DNA of 64,000 bases from Halomarina rubra (GCF_023699475.1 NZ_JALXFV010000002.1:310001-374000); one strand, 5' to 3'. Counted from the stretch's first letter, positions 1 through 8,470 are shown. A program made the numbers and translations. Notes: generated from the letters alone by a model not told the origin.

Positions 1-80
1 GAGACGATCTCCTGGTCAGAGTAGAGTTTCTCCGCGCGCCACAAGAACGGTCGAAGTGTGAGGTCGGTGCCTCCTGGCAT
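1..80 (-). CDS. Acyl-CoA ligase (AMP-binding), N-terminal fragment cut by window edge
   Basis: Only the first 26 codons lie in the window; the gene runs off the left edge. The ATG is the complement of 78-80 and the frame stays open to base 1. The readable start, MPGGTDLTLRPFLWRAEKLY, resembles the N-terminus of haloarchaeal long- or medium-chain fatty-acid-CoA ligases, which activate carboxylic acids as acyl-adenylates in the cytoplasm. No catalytic motif is visible because those lie further downstream. It follows the O-methyltransferase in the same direction across a 44-bp gap. The family call is inferred from this short stretch only. Confidence 0.55.
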   Translation of the reverse strand, partial: MPGGTDLTLRPFLWRAEKLYSDQEIV

Positions 81-105
81 ACGACGACAATGCGCGCGCC
101 GTCAC

Positions 106-129
106 CTAACTGTTAGCACCGTTTCTAAC
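106..129. promoter_or_regulatory. Candidate operator: repeated CTAAC/GTTAG half-sites
   Basis: The 11-bp palindrome CTAAC-T-GTTAG lies at 106-116, and another CTAAC at 125-129 pairs with the GTTAG at 112-116. The cluster sits between the stop of the O-methyltransferase and the start of the acyl-CoA ligase, where a regulator of the ligase could bind. Seen directly; function is inference. Confidence 0.25.
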
Positions 130-787
130 GACGGTAACTAACTGCAATGCCCTCGCCGACTGGAATCAAGGCCGTCTCGAACTCGTCGTCCTCCCGGACT
201 GCCTCGAGGTACTCGGCGATACCCCGAGTCGCCTCGGTCGTCTCGACGTCCTCACCCGCGACGAGTTCGACCAGCGCGTCGAACTCGATGGGGCCGGCGG
301 TCATCGCGTTGTCCGCGACCACGACGCCACCGGGGGCGACCTGCTCGCGGACGGCCTCGAACGCCTCCGCGTAGCGCTCCTTCTCGTTGTCCACGAGGAC
401 GACGTCGAACGTGCCGTCGTAGCGCTCCAGCGTGTCGAAGGCGTCGCCCTGCTCGACGACGGTCCGGTCGTCGTAACCGCCGCGAGCCAGATACTCGCGG
501 GCGCGTTCGCAGTTCTCGGCGTCGAACTCACAGCAGACGATTTCGCCGTCTTCGGGGATCGCTCCGGCGAACCAGTACGCCGAGTAGCCGAAGCCCGACC
601 CGAACTCGAAGACGCGCTCGGCGTCGACCATCCGAGCGAGCACCTGCAACCAGCCGCCGACTGCGGGGCCGACGGTCGGGAACCCCGTCTTCTCGGCGTA
701 GGCGTCCATCTCGGCGACGACCGCGTCGCCACGCGGGCCGACCAGTCTGGCGAACCGTTCGACGCGTTCGGGTACGACGTCGTTCAT
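125..787 (-). CDS. SAM-dependent O-methyltransferase
   Basis: A 220-aa class I methyltransferase of the caffeoyl-CoA/catechol O-methyltransferase-like family. The SAM-binding motif I is EFGSGFGYSA at residues 61-70. The acidic residue after strand 2 is in VCCEFDAEN, and motif IV is VVLVDNEKERYAEAF, whose Asp would bind metal in this family. Length fits the family (about 220 aa). The ATG at 787 is the first start in frame and the product begins MNDVVPERVERF. The methyl acceptor cannot be told from sequence. It is transcribed away from the permease gene, so the 152 bp at 788-939 hold divergent promoters. Confidence 0.85.
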   Translation of the reverse strand: MNDVVPERVERFARLVGPRGDAVVAEMDAYAEKTGFPTVGPAVGGWLQVLARMVDAERVFEFGSGFGYSAYWFAGAIPEDGEIVCCEFDAENCERAREYLARGGYDDRTVVEQGDAFDTLERYDGTFDVVLVDNEKERYAEAFEAVREQVAPGGVVVADNAMTAGPIEFDALVELVAGEDVETTEATRGIAEYLEAVREDDEFETALIPVGEGIAVSYRR

Positions 788-903
788 GCACGGCGCGTTC
801 GACGGCGACGGCCAAAGTCGTATGCCCGCGAGCAGCCCGGCGAGTGGAATACACGAACGTGTACAGGTGCGTCGTCGAACGACCTAGTCGGTACACGTCG
901 ATG

Positions 904-912
904 GGTTTAACT
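904..912 (+). promoter_or_regulatory. Candidate TATA box of the NCS2 permease gene
   Basis: GGTTTAACT lies about 30 bp before the ATG at 940. This is the spacing expected for a haloarchaeal TATA element with transcription starting close to the start codon. Judged by eye only. Confidence 0.35.
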
Positions 913-939
913 CGTCGCTCCGTTTGGCTCCGATAGCTC

Positions 940-2523
940 ATGTCAGGGGTCGACGACACCGCAGGCGACGGTGAGGAGGGGACCGCGGACGACTCGCTCG
1001 TCACGTACGGTATCGAGGACAGACCACCGCTCCCGACCGCGCTGTTGCTCGGCGGCCAACACTACCTCACGATGGTCGGGGCGAACATCGCCGTCCCGCT
1101 CATCCTCGCGGGGGCGCTCGGCTTCGCCGACCAACCGGCCGTCCTCGGGAAGTTCGTCGGGACGTTCTTCGTCGCCTCGGGCATCGCGACGCTCGCCCAG
1201 ACGACGTTCGGGAACCGCTACCCCATCGTCCAGGGCGCGCCGTTCTCGTTGCTCGCCCCGGCACTCGCCGTGGTGGCGGCCGCGCCTGCTCTCGGCGGGA
1301 TGCCCGGGTGGCAGTCCAAGCTGTTGTTCTTGCAGGGGGCCATCGTCGCCGCCGCGCTCGCGGAGGTCGCCATCGGCTACTTCGGTATCGTCGGTCGCCT
1401 CCGGAAGTACCTCTCGCCGCTGGTGGTCGCGCCCGTCATCGCGCTCATCGGTCTCTCGCTGGTCGGTGCTCCTCAGATCGTCGACGTGCTTCCGAGCGTC
1501 GAGGGCGCACAGCAGAACTGGTGGCTCCTCCTGCTGACGCTCGGCCTCATCGTCCTGTTCTCGCAGTACCTCGGCGACCGGCGCAAGGTGTTCGACCTGT
1601 TCCCCGTCCTGCTCGGCGTCGTCATCGCGTGGCTCGTCGCCGCGACGCTCTCGGTGGTCGGGTTCTACCCGTCGAGCTCCTACAGCTACGTCGACCTGGG
1701 CGCGGTCACGGAGGGGCAACTGTTCTACGCCATCCACCCGCTCCAGTACGGGATGCCGCGCTTCGAGACGTCGTTCGTCGTCGGGATGTTCGCGGGCGTG
1801 CTCGCCTCCATCGTCGAGAGCTTCGCGGACTACCACGCCGTCGCTCGACTCTCCGGGGTCGGCGCGCCGAACGAACGGCGCATCAACAACGGCATCGGGA
1901 TGGAGGGGCTGATGACCGCCTTCGCGGGCCTGATGGGCGCGTGTGGCTGTACCTCCTACTCCGAGAACGTCGGGGCCATCGGCATCACGGGCGTCGCCTC
2001 GCGGTTCGTCGTGCAGGTCGGGGCGGTGTTCATGCTCTTCGTCGGCTTCCTCGGGCCGTTCGGCCGCCTCATCGCGACCATCCCCGACCCCATCGTCGGC
2101 GGTCTGTTCGTCGCGATGTTCGGCCAGATCGTCGCGGTCGGCCTCTCGAACCTGAAGTACGTCGACCTCGACTCCTCGCGCAACCTGTTCGTCCTCGGGA
2201 CCGCCATCTTCGTCGGCCTCGCGATTCCGCGGTACCTCTCGACTGCGGGCCGCGAGGGGTTCCTGACGGGGCTGGAAGGCGTCCCGCTCGTTGGCGAGGT
2301 GCTCGCGACGCCCGCGGTCGGCGGCACGCTGTTCGTCGTCGGGTCGACGAGCATGGCCGTCGGCGGCATCGTCGCGCTGTTCTTCGACAACACCATCCCC
2401 GGGACGCCCGAGGAGCGAGGCATCACCGCCTGGGAGGCGCTCGCGGAGGGCGAGGACGACTTCACCTCGCCGCTCGACCGCCTGCGCGACGCGCGCGGCG
2501 ACACCACGACGAAGGCTGACTGA
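940..2523 (+). CDS. NCS2 family nucleobase (uracil/xanthine) permease
   Basis: A 527-aa integral membrane protein of the nucleobase:cation symporter-2 family (UraA/PbuX-like), importing uracil, xanthine or a related base with a cation. The N-terminal 45 residues are cytoplasmic and acidic. The core then has about 14 hydrophobic segments with family signatures: GGQHYLTMVGANIAVP near residue 40, a VESFADYHAVAR stretch near 290 and the NNGIGMEGL segment near 315, which carries the conserved NxGxxxxE-type signature. The C-terminal tail is hydrophilic. Substrate cannot be fixed from motifs. An M20-type amidohydrolase, possibly acting on a ureido compound, lies 740 bp downstream on the other strand, so a joint role in nitrogen salvage is possible but unproven. 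Confidence 0.9.
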   Translation: MSGVDDTAGDGEEGTADDSLVTYGIEDRPPLPTALLLGGQHYLTMVGANIAVPLILAGALGFADQPAVLGKFVGTFFVASGIATLAQTTFGNRYPIVQGAPFSLLAPALAVVAAAPALGGMPGWQSKLLFLQGAIVAAALAEVAIGYFGIVGRLRKYLSPLVVAPVIALIGLSLVGAPQIVDVLPSVEGAQQNWWLLLLTLGLIVLFSQYLGDRRKVFDLFPVLLGVVIAWLVAATLSVVGFYPSSSYSYVDLGAVTEGQLFYAIHPLQYGMPRFETSFVVGMFAGVLASIVESFADYHAVARLSGVGAPNERRINNGIGMEGLMTAFAGLMGACGCTSYSENVGAIGITGVASRFVVQVGAVFMLFVGFLGPFGRLIATIPDPIVGGLFVAMFGQIVAVGLSNLKYVDLDSSRNLFVLGTAIFVGLAIPRYLSTAGREGFLTGLEGVPLVGEVLATPAVGGTLFVVGSTSMAVGGIVALFFDNTIPGTPEERGITAWEALAEGEDDFTSPLDRLRDARGDTTTKAD

Positions 2524-2610
2524 GTCCGCTTCTGCCTCGCGCACCCCACGTCGCCCCGACGTGCTCGGCGCTCCGGAACCACTTTCCTCGCCGCCGCCCC
2601 TCGTCGGGCC

Positions 2611-3249
2611 GTGACCGTTCTCCTCACCGGCTACGAACCGTTCGGCGAGTTCGACGAGAACCCGAGCGAACAGCTCGCTCGTCGCCTCGACGGCACGGCG
2701 GTCGCCGACCACGAGGTCGTCGGCTCCGTCCTCCCCGTCGAGTTCGACGGCGTCGGCGAGCGTCTCGCCGAACGAATCGACCGCCACGACCCGGCGGCAG
2801 TGGTCTGTACCGGTTTGGCGGCGGGTGCGACCGCGATTCGCCTCGAACGGGTCGGCGTCAACGTCGCCGACGCGGCGGGCACGCCCGACAACGCCGAGGC
2901 CGACCCGCTCGACGAACGCATCGACCCCACGGGGGCAGACGCTCACCTCGCGACGCTCCCGCTCGTCGAGACGGTCGAACACCTCCGTCGGCGCGGTGTT
3001 CCGGCGCGCGTCTCGAACACCGCGGGCACGCACCTCTGTAACGACGCGCTGTACTCGACGCTCGCCCACCTCCGAGCGACCGACCGCGACGTCCCGGCGG
3101 GGTTCGTCCACCTCCCCGCGACGCCGACCGTCGCCATCCGGAGCGCCGAGCACCCCGAACGCGGCGGGAGCGTTCCCGCGAGCATGGACCTCGACCTGCA
3201 GGCGGAGGCGCTGCGTCAGGTGTTCGCCGTGGCGCTGGCCGTGTCCTGA
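2611..3249 (+). CDS. pcp: Pyroglutamyl-peptidase I (C15 cysteine peptidase)
   Basis: A 212-aa cytoplasmic peptidase removing N-terminal pyroglutamate from peptides. It starts at GTG 2611 with TVLLTGYEPFGEFDENPSE, the family's hallmark GFEPFG-type N-terminus. The catalytic triad can be placed at Glu79 (in RLERVGVN), Cys143 (in AGTHLCNDALYS) and His167 (in GFVHLPATP), matching the usual family positions of about 80, 143 and 167. Length is normal for the family. It lies 87 bp after the permease and converges on the amidohydrolase with only 12 bp between the stops. Confidence 0.9.
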   Translation: MTVLLTGYEPFGEFDENPSEQLARRLDGTAVADHEVVGSVLPVEFDGVGERLAERIDRHDPAAVVCTGLAAGATAIRLERVGVNVADAAGTPDNAEADPLDERIDPTGADAHLATLPLVETVEHLRRRGVPARVSNTAGTHLCNDALYSTLAHLRATDRDVPAGFVHLPATPTVAIRSAEHPERGGSVPASMDLDLQAEALRQVFAVALAVS

Positions 3250-3261
3250 ACTCCCCCGAGA

Positions 3262-4524
3262 CTACTCCGCACCGGCGAGCGTCGCCAGTGCCCCGGTCAA
3301 CACGCGCGTCGCCGCTTCGCAGTCCGCCCAGTCGGTCCACTCCCGGGGCGAGTGCGAGATACCGTCCCGAGAGGGGGCGAACAGCATCCCGGCGTCGGTG
3401 ACGTTCGCGACGTACATCGAGTCGTGGGCCGCCCCGGAGTGCAGCGACAGGGTCTCGATACCTGCCGTCTCTCCCGCTGTCGCGAGTGCCTCCCGACAGC
3501 GCTCGGCCATCGGCGTCGGTTCGAGGTCGAAGCCGCGCTCGAACGTCGTCTCGACGCCGCGGTCGTCTTCGAGGCGGCCGAGTTCCTCGCGGGCGCGGTC
3601 ACAGAGGCGGTTCATCGAGTCGTACTCGACGCTGCGGACGTCCAGGCCCGTGTCGACGCGCCCCGGAACGACGTTGGTCGCGTTCGGCGAGACGTCGAGC
3701 GACCCGACGGTCGCGACCGCTGCCAGGTCGGTCTCGACGCGCTCCTCGGCGGCCGCTTCCATCGCCAACACGAACTCGCTGGCCGCGGCGAGCGCGTCGG
3801 TCCGCTCTGCGCCCATCGGCGTCGCTCCGGCGTGGTTCGCCTCGCCCGTGACCGTCGCTTCGCAGTGAGTGATGCCCGTGATGTCGGTGACGACGCCGGC
3901 CTGCGCGCCCGCGCGTTCGAGGTCGGTGTGCTGTTCGACGTGGAGTTCGAGCCACGCGTCCCACTCGCTCGCGTCGAGACGACCCTCGCCGCGAAAGTCG
4001 ATGGCGTCGAGGGCGTCCTTGAGTGTCCGTCCGTCGGCGTCGGTCAGCGCGAGCGCCTCCTCGACCGAACGCGCGCCGCTGGCGACCGACGACCCGAGCA
4101 GTCCGGAGGCGAACGTCGTCCCCTCCTCCTCGGTGAACGAGACGACCGCGACCGGGCGCTCCGGTGTCGCTCCGGCGTCCTGCATCGCCCGGACGGCTTC
4201 GAGCGCGGCGTAGACGCCGAGCGGGCCGTCGAAGATGCCGCCGTCGGGAACCGAATCGAGGTGGCTCCCCGCGGCGACGGGTGCGCCCGAGGCGGTCGGC
4301 GGAGACCAGTAGCCCGCGACGTTGCCGACGGCGTCGACGTCGACGGTCAGGCCCGCGTCGTCCATGCGCCCGACGAGGTACTCGCGGGCCTCGCGGTTCG
4401 CGTCGCTGCCGGTCGTGTTGGTCCGGCCGTGACCGTCGCTCTCGGTCGCGCCGAACGAACCGTTGCGTTCGATGTCCTCTCGGAGACGGTCGCCGTCGAC
4501 GCGTTCGTCGGGCCGTGGTGACAT
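3262..4524 (-). CDS. M20-family amidase, hydantoinase/carbamoylase type
   Basis: A 420-aa zinc-dependent amidohydrolase related to N-carbamoyl-L-amino-acid hydrolase, allantoate amidohydrolase and beta-ureidopropionase. Metal ligands of the di-zinc centre are visible: His88 and Asp99 in AGSHLDSVPDGGIFDG, the acidic triplet E132-E134 in FTEEEGTTF, and His in LELHVEQHTD near residue 200. A further conserved His lies in LHSGAAHDSMYVA. Start chosen at ATG 4524 (MSPRPDERVDGDRL). The frame is open further upstream, but that part overlaps the alcohol dehydrogenase and is Ser/Thr/Arg-rich, not haloarchaeal protein. Exact substrate unknown; hydrolysis of an N-carbamoyl or ureido group is likely. Confidence 0.85.
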   Translation of the reverse strand: MSPRPDERVDGDRLREDIERNGSFGATESDGHGRTNTTGSDANREAREYLVGRMDDAGLTVDVDAVGNVAGYWSPPTASGAPVAAGSHLDSVPDGGIFDGPLGVYAALEAVRAMQDAGATPERPVAVVSFTEEEGTTFASGLLGSSVASGARSVEEALALTDADGRTLKDALDAIDFRGEGRLDASEWDAWLELHVEQHTDLERAGAQAGVVTDITGITHCEATVTGEANHAGATPMGAERTDALAAASEFVLAMEAAAEERVETDLAAVATVGSLDVSPNATNVVPGRVDTGLDVRSVEYDSMNRLCDRAREELGRLEDDRGVETTFERGFDLEPTPMAERCREALATAGETAGIETLSLHSGAAHDSMYVANVTDAGMLFAPSRDGISHSPREWTDWADCEAATRVLTGALATLAGAE

Positions 4525-4609
4525 GGCGCTCGGTTCGGCGAGCGAGGGGATACGCGTTCCGTCGTGGCGACGCGCAGGGAGTCGGTGGGCGCTGGTGTAC
4601 CGACCGTGA

Positions 4610-5650
4610 CTACGGGACGATGACCGCTCGCCCCTCAATCTCGCCGTGTTCGAGGCGTACGGCCACGTCGTTGATGTCCTCCAGGCCGTAGCGGGTCGTG
4701 CGAAGGTCGACGTCGCCCTGTTCGACCAGCGCGACGAGTTCCTGTAACTCGGTGTACTGGCCGACGAGCGTCCCGCGGTAGGAGAACTCGCCGTTGACCA
4801 TCGCCTGGGCGGGTTCGTGGACGTGCCCGCCGTAGCCGACGACGTGGTGGTCCCCACCCGCCGCGACGACGTCCGGCGCGAGCGAGAGCGTCTCGTCCGC
4901 CCCCACGAAGTCCAGAACCTGCTTCACCCCACGGTCGTCGGTGAGCGCGTCCAGTTCCGCGGGGACGTCCTCGCTCGACGGGTCGAGCGTGTGTGCCGCG
5001 CCGAGTTCTTCTGCCAAGTCGCGGGCCTCGCCTTTGACGTCGAGAGCGACGATGGTCGCCGCGCTCATCGCGTCGAGACACTGGATTCCGATGTGGCCGA
5101 GGCCGCCGACGCCCACCACGACGGCGTAGTCGCCGGGCACCAGTTCCGCGACGGCCTTCTTGACGGCGTGATAGGCGGTGATACCGGCGTCGGCGTGCGG
5201 GGCGATTTCGGCGGGGTCGACGCCGTCCGGGAGCGGGATGACCGAACGCTCGGAGGTGAGTAACTGGTCTGCGAACCCGCCGTCCCTGGAGAGTCCCGGG
5301 AACGCGACGTCCTCGCAGTACATGTCCTCACCCTGCCGGCAGGGTCGACACTTCCCGCAGGTGACGACCGGGTGGCAGATGACCTGGTCGCCCTCCGCGA
5401 CGGTCGTCACCTCCTCGCCGACGGCGGCGACGGTGCCCGCGTTCTCGTGGCCGAGCGTCATCGGGAGGTCCTGGGGCATGTACTGCTCCCACATCCCCTC
5501 GACGACGTGGTTGTCCGTCTGACACCAACCCGCACCTTCGACGTCGACGACGATGCCGCCCGACCGGTCGATTTCGGGCGCGTCGACCTCGTCGATTGAG
5601 AGGGCGTCGCCCATCTCGTCGGTGTACTCGTGGAGTCGTGCTGCTCGCAT
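4610..5650 (-). CDS. adh: Zinc-dependent alcohol dehydrogenase, NAD(P)-linked
   Basis: A 346-aa medium-chain dehydrogenase. The catalytic zinc ligands are Cys43 (GWCQTDNHV), His68-Glu69 (LGHENAGTVAAVG) and Asp154 (PHADAGITAY); many alcohol dehydrogenases have Cys at the third position. The structural zinc site is complete with C98, C101, C104 and C112 in TCGKCRPCRQGEDMYC. The Rossmann nucleotide loop is VGVGGLGHIGIQCL near residue 180. Its ATG at 5650 is preceded by a short gap to the thioredoxin-fold gene, also on the minus strand. Substrate range is not predictable. Oxidation of primary or secondary alcohols, or reduction of aldehydes, fits the family. Confidence 0.9.
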   Translation of the reverse strand: MRAARLHEYTDEMGDALSIDEVDAPEIDRSGGIVVDVEGAGWCQTDNHVVEGMWEQYMPQDLPMTLGHENAGTVAAVGEEVTTVAEGDQVICHPVVTCGKCRPCRQGEDMYCEDVAFPGLSRDGGFADQLLTSERSVIPLPDGVDPAEIAPHADAGITAYHAVKKAVAELVPGDYAVVVGVGGLGHIGIQCLDAMSAATIVALDVKGEARDLAEELGAAHTLDPSSEDVPAELDALTDDRGVKQVLDFVGADETLSLAPDVVAAGGDHHVVGYGGHVHEPAQAMVNGEFSYRGTLVGQYTELQELVALVEQGDVDLRTTRYGLEDINDVAVRLEHGEIEGRAVIVP

Positions 5651-5728
5651 GGGTCACGCTACCAGTGGACGCTGGAAAACTGTCGGGGAGGCGGCAGTCG
5701 GTGACGTGACTCAGTTCGCGGAAGCGAG

Positions 5729-6304
5729 TCAGTCGTCTCTCCACTTGATGGAGCAGCCACGGGAGGGGAGGAACTCCAACTCGACGGGGTCGCCCGCGAG
5801 GACGCTGTCGATGGCCTGTCGGACGTAGAACTCGCTCGGTTCGTCGTCGGGGTTCAGCGCGTCGTCGAGGCGGCCGTGGTACGACAGGAGGAAACGTGGC
5901 TCCTCGGGGCCACCTTCGTTGCGGAACAGGAACGGGTCGGGCGTGCAGACCGCGCCGTAGTCACGGGCGACGTCCTGTGTCTCGTCGCGGAGATACGCGT
6001 CGTAGGCGACGGTACCCTCGCGGACGAGTTCGGTCATCCGGTCGAACGAGTCGTCGGGGTACTGCTCGGCGTCGTTGGGGTTGATGCCGACGACGGCGAC
6101 GTCGTCGTACTCCGCTGCGAGGTCGTTGAGCAGGTCGAACTTCGCCTGCGCGTACGGACAGTGGTTGCAGGTGAACACCACCAACAGCGCCTCGTACTCG
6201 GCGAAGTCGTCGAGCGAGTAGCGCTCGCCGCTCGTGCCCGGCAGGTCGAAGGCAGGGGCCGGTTCGTCGCGGCCGATGGTCTGCTCGGACTCTTTCGTGA
6301 CCAT
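5729..6304 (-). CDS. Thioredoxin-fold redoxin (AhpC/TSA-like)
   Basis: A 191-aa cytoplasmic protein with a peroxiredoxin/ResA-like fold. The redox motif is C46-N-H-C49 in VVFTCNHCPYAQAK, preceded by an N-terminal stretch (PAPAFDLPGTSGERYSLDDF) typical of AhpC/TSA and thiol-disulfide proteins. A cis-proline-like segment, VCTPDPFLF, follows near residue 120. The start is ATG 6304 (MVTKESEQTIG). The longer frame upstream translates to low-complexity Ser/Thr/Arg sequence and overlaps a small gene promoter region. Substrates are unknown; thiol-disulfide exchange or peroxide reduction is possible. No signal peptide is seen. Confidence 0.85.
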   Translation of the reverse strand: MVTKESEQTIGRDEPAPAFDLPGTSGERYSLDDFAEYEALLVVFTCNHCPYAQAKFDLLNDLAAEYDDVAVVGINPNDAEQYPDDSFDRMTELVREGTVAYDAYLRDETQDVARDYGAVCTPDPFLFRNEGGPEEPRFLLSYHGRLDDALNPDDEPSEFYVRQAIDSVLAGDPVELEFLPSRGCSIKWRDD

Positions 6305-6404
6305 GCGCGCAGTACGGCGAGCGGGGACAAAGGGGTTGGTCCTTGCCTCGCCAGCGGTGGAGACGAGGCTGGTGAGTCGAGAGCGACGCGAGGAAGTGCG
6401 CGGT

Positions 6405-6581
6405 TCAGTCGGCGACGACGGGGGTCTCGCCGTCGACGTCGTCGCTCGGGTCAACGTCGCGCGGGGCCACCTGCGCGGCCAACTGCTCGGTGGAGAGACC
6501 GGCCTGCTTCGCGGCCTGTTCGAGCGTCAGTGTGCCCGCCTCGTAGAGCGTCGTAGCCGTCTGGACGGCGTGACTTCGCAT
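6405..6581 (-). CDS. Small 58-aa helix-turn-helix-like haloarchaeal protein
   Basis: A short gene with ATG complementing 6579-6581 and TGA at 6405-6407. The product starts MRSHAVQTATTLYEAGTLTL and continues EQAAKQAGLSTEQLAAQV, then an acidic tail ending PVVAD. The EQAAKQAGLS segment reads like the first helices of a helix-turn-helix or resolvase-type DNA-binding unit. The acidic composition and GC-rich third positions are like neighbouring real genes. I believe similar small proteins are common in haloarchaea but cannot name a function. It lies about 100 bp upstream of the thioredoxin-fold gene in the same direction. Confidence 0.65.
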   Translation of the reverse strand: MRSHAVQTATTLYEAGTLTLEQAAKQAGLSTEQLAAQVAPRDVDPSDDVDGETPVVAD

Positions 6582-6807
6582 ACCCGTGGTGTCCGTCCAA
6601 AGACCTATAATTGTATCGTGAGGTTATATCTCACTAAGGGGGTACAAGGCTGCTCGTCGGTTCTGGTCGGTCCTAGAATCTGTCGAGTCAGCGGTCGGTT
6701 CCCAGCGCTCCGTCTTCCGTCGCCGAGGGTGGTCCGAGTCGCGACCTCGCGTCCGCAAACCCTGCGGCCGCCGGTAGGGCTAACTGGCCGACGCTCCCCT
6801 CTCGGCC

Positions 6808-7293
6808 ATGGACCGCGACGAACTGCTCGACCTGCTGTCCGAGGACGCCCGAACGCCGGTCGCCGACCTCGCACGGATGTTGGACGCCGACGAGGAGACG
6901 GTCCGTGCGGAACTCGACGCGCTGGAGGCGGAGGGCGTCGTTCGGGGCTACCGCGCCGTGGTCGACCCGGGTCGCACCGCCGACGAACGCGTCGAAGCGG
7001 TCGTCGAACTCGACGTCACCCTCGACCGCGAGACGAGCTACGAGGACATCGCCCGCCGACTCACCAAGTTCGACGAGGTGGTCGGCCTACGCCTCGTCAG
7101 TGGCGACTACGACTTCGCGGTCGACGTCGAAGCCGACTCGATGCGTGAGGTCTCGCGGTTCGTCAGCGACCAGATCGCGCCCGTCCCGGAGGTGACGAAG
7201 ACGGTGACGCACTTCGTGATGCAGACGTACAAGGAGGCCGGCATCGCGTTCGAAGACGGTGAGGACGACGACCGCCTCTCCGTGACGCCATGA
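6808..7293 (+). CDS. Lrp/AsnC family transcriptional regulator
   Basis: A 161-aa DNA-binding protein. The N-terminal helix-turn-helix spans about residues 1-55 (MDRDELLDLLSEDARTPVAD ... RMLDADEETVRAELDALEAE). The RAM/AsnC ligand-sensing domain spans about 65-150, with VGLRLVSGDYDFAVDVEAD being its central strand and GDYD signature. Such proteins form octameric or dimeric regulators of amino-acid metabolism. The stop overlaps the ATG of the next gene by 4 bp (ATGA), so regulator and aminotransferase are cotranscribed and probably functionally linked, with the aminotransferase substrate or product as a possible effector. Confidence 0.9.
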   Translation: MDRDELLDLLSEDARTPVADLARMLDADEETVRAELDALEAEGVVRGYRAVVDPGRTADERVEAVVELDVTLDRETSYEDIARRLTKFDEVVGLRLVSGDYDFAVDVEADSMREVSRFVSDQIAPVPEVTKTVTHFVMQTYKEAGIAFEDGEDDDRLSVTP

Positions 7294-8441
7294 GCGAGTT
7301 CGACGTCTCCGAGCGGGTCGCTTCGGTACCGCCCTCGGGCATCCGGAAGTTCTTCGAGTTGGCCGAGGAACGCGACGACGTCGTCTCGCTCGGAGTGGGC
7401 GAACCCGACTTCACTGCGCCGTGGCGCGCCCGAGAGGCCGCCATCGACTCGCTCGAACGCGGTCGGACGTCCTACACCGCCAACCGCGGGACCCGTGAAC
7501 TGCGCGAGGAGATCGCCCGCTACGTCGAGCGCTTCGACCTCGACTACGACCCCGACGACGAGATTCTCGTCACGGCGGGCGCGAGCGAGGCCATCGACCT
7601 CGCCTTCCGCGCGCTGTGTGACCCCGGCGACGGTGTCGCCATCGTCCAACCGTCGTACGTCTCGTACGTCCCCGGCGTGCAGTTCGCGGGCGCGGAGCCG
7701 ATTCCGGTGCCGACCCGCGCCGAGGACGGGTTCGCGCTCACACCGGAGGTGCTCGAGCGTTCGGGGGCGGCCGACGCCGAGATGCTCGTGCTCTGTTACC
7801 CGAACAATCCGACGGGGGCGACAATGGACCGGGAGGGGCTGGAAGCCGTCGCAGCGTTCGCCCGCGAGCACGACCTGACGGTGCTCTCCGACGAGATTTA
7901 CGCCGAACTCACCTACGAGGGCGAGCACGTCTCCATCGCGTCGCTGCCGGGGATGCGCGAACGGACGGTCGTGTTCAACGGCTTCTCGAAGGCGTACGCG
8001 ATGACGGGCCTACGACTTGGCTACGCCTGTGGCCCGGCCGACGCCATCGGGGCGATGAACCGCGTCCACCAGTACACGATGCTCTCTGCCCCGACGACCG
8101 CCCAGCACGCCGCGCTGACCGCGCTGCGAGAGTGCGACGAGGAGGTCACGTCGATGTGCGCGCAATACGACCGTCGCCGTCGGTTCGTCCTCGCTCGGTT
8201 CCGCGAGATGGGTGTCGAGTGCCCCGAGGCGACCGGCGCGTTCTACCTATTCCCCGAGGCACCGGGTGGTGACGCCGAAGCGTTCGCCGAGGGGTTGCTG
8301 GAAGCGGAGGGCGTAGCCATGGTCCCCGGCGACGCGTTCGGGGCCGGTGGTGCGGGCCATCTCCGTGTCTCCTATGCGACAGGAATGGACGACCTCCGGA
8401 CTGCGATGGACCGCCTCGAACGCTTCCTCGACAATCACTGA
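7290..8441 (+). CDS. PLP-dependent aminotransferase class I
   Basis: A 383-aa cytoplasmic aminotransferase of the aspartate aminotransferase subgroup. The typical opening motif is present (VPPSGIRKFFELAEERDDVV, then GVGEPDF). The substrate-side motif CYPNNPTGATM lies near residue 170. The PLP-binding Lys is in FNGFSKAYAMTGLRLGY near residue 234, and the Arg that binds the substrate carboxylate is in GHLRVSYATG near the C-terminus. Which amino acid it uses cannot be read from motifs. It overlaps the lrp-type regulator by 4 bp. A second member of this family is encoded at 33781-34929. Confidence 0.9.
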   Translation: MSEFDVSERVASVPPSGIRKFFELAEERDDVVSLGVGEPDFTAPWRAREAAIDSLERGRTSYTANRGTRELREEIARYVERFDLDYDPDDEILVTAGASEAIDLAFRALCDPGDGVAIVQPSYVSYVPGVQFAGAEPIPVPTRAEDGFALTPEVLERSGAADAEMLVLCYPNNPTGATMDREGLEAVAAFAREHDLTVLSDEIYAELTYEGEHVSIASLPGMRERTVVFNGFSKAYAMTGLRLGYACGPADAIGAMNRVHQYTMLSAPTTAQHAALTALRECDEEVTSMCAQYDRRRRFVLARFREMGVECPEATGAFYLFPEAPGGDAEAFAEGLLEAEGVAMVPGDAFGAGGAGHLRVSYATGMDDLRTAMDRLERFLDNH

Positions 8442-8449
8442 GGCTGTCC

Positions 8450-8470
8450 CACGTGGGTAGCCCCCACGTG
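8450..8470. terminator. Perfect 8-bp inverted repeat after the aminotransferase gene
   Basis: CACGTGGG (8450-8457), a 5-nt loop and CCCACGTG (8463-8470) form a perfect stem-loop 9 bp after the aminotransferase stop. It also contains two copies of the CACGTG palindrome 13 bp apart. It may act as a terminator, but no T-run follows closely. It lies only about 30 bp before the presumed promoter of the pilus operon, so an operator role is equally possible. Confidence 0.4.

Noticed and set aside
943-3153. 736-codon open frame on the minus strand across the permease and pyroglutamyl-peptidase genes
   Set aside because: It is antisense to two clear genes. The translation is Arg/Gly/Asp/Glu repetitive with no family motif, a common effect of high third-position GC in haloarchaea.
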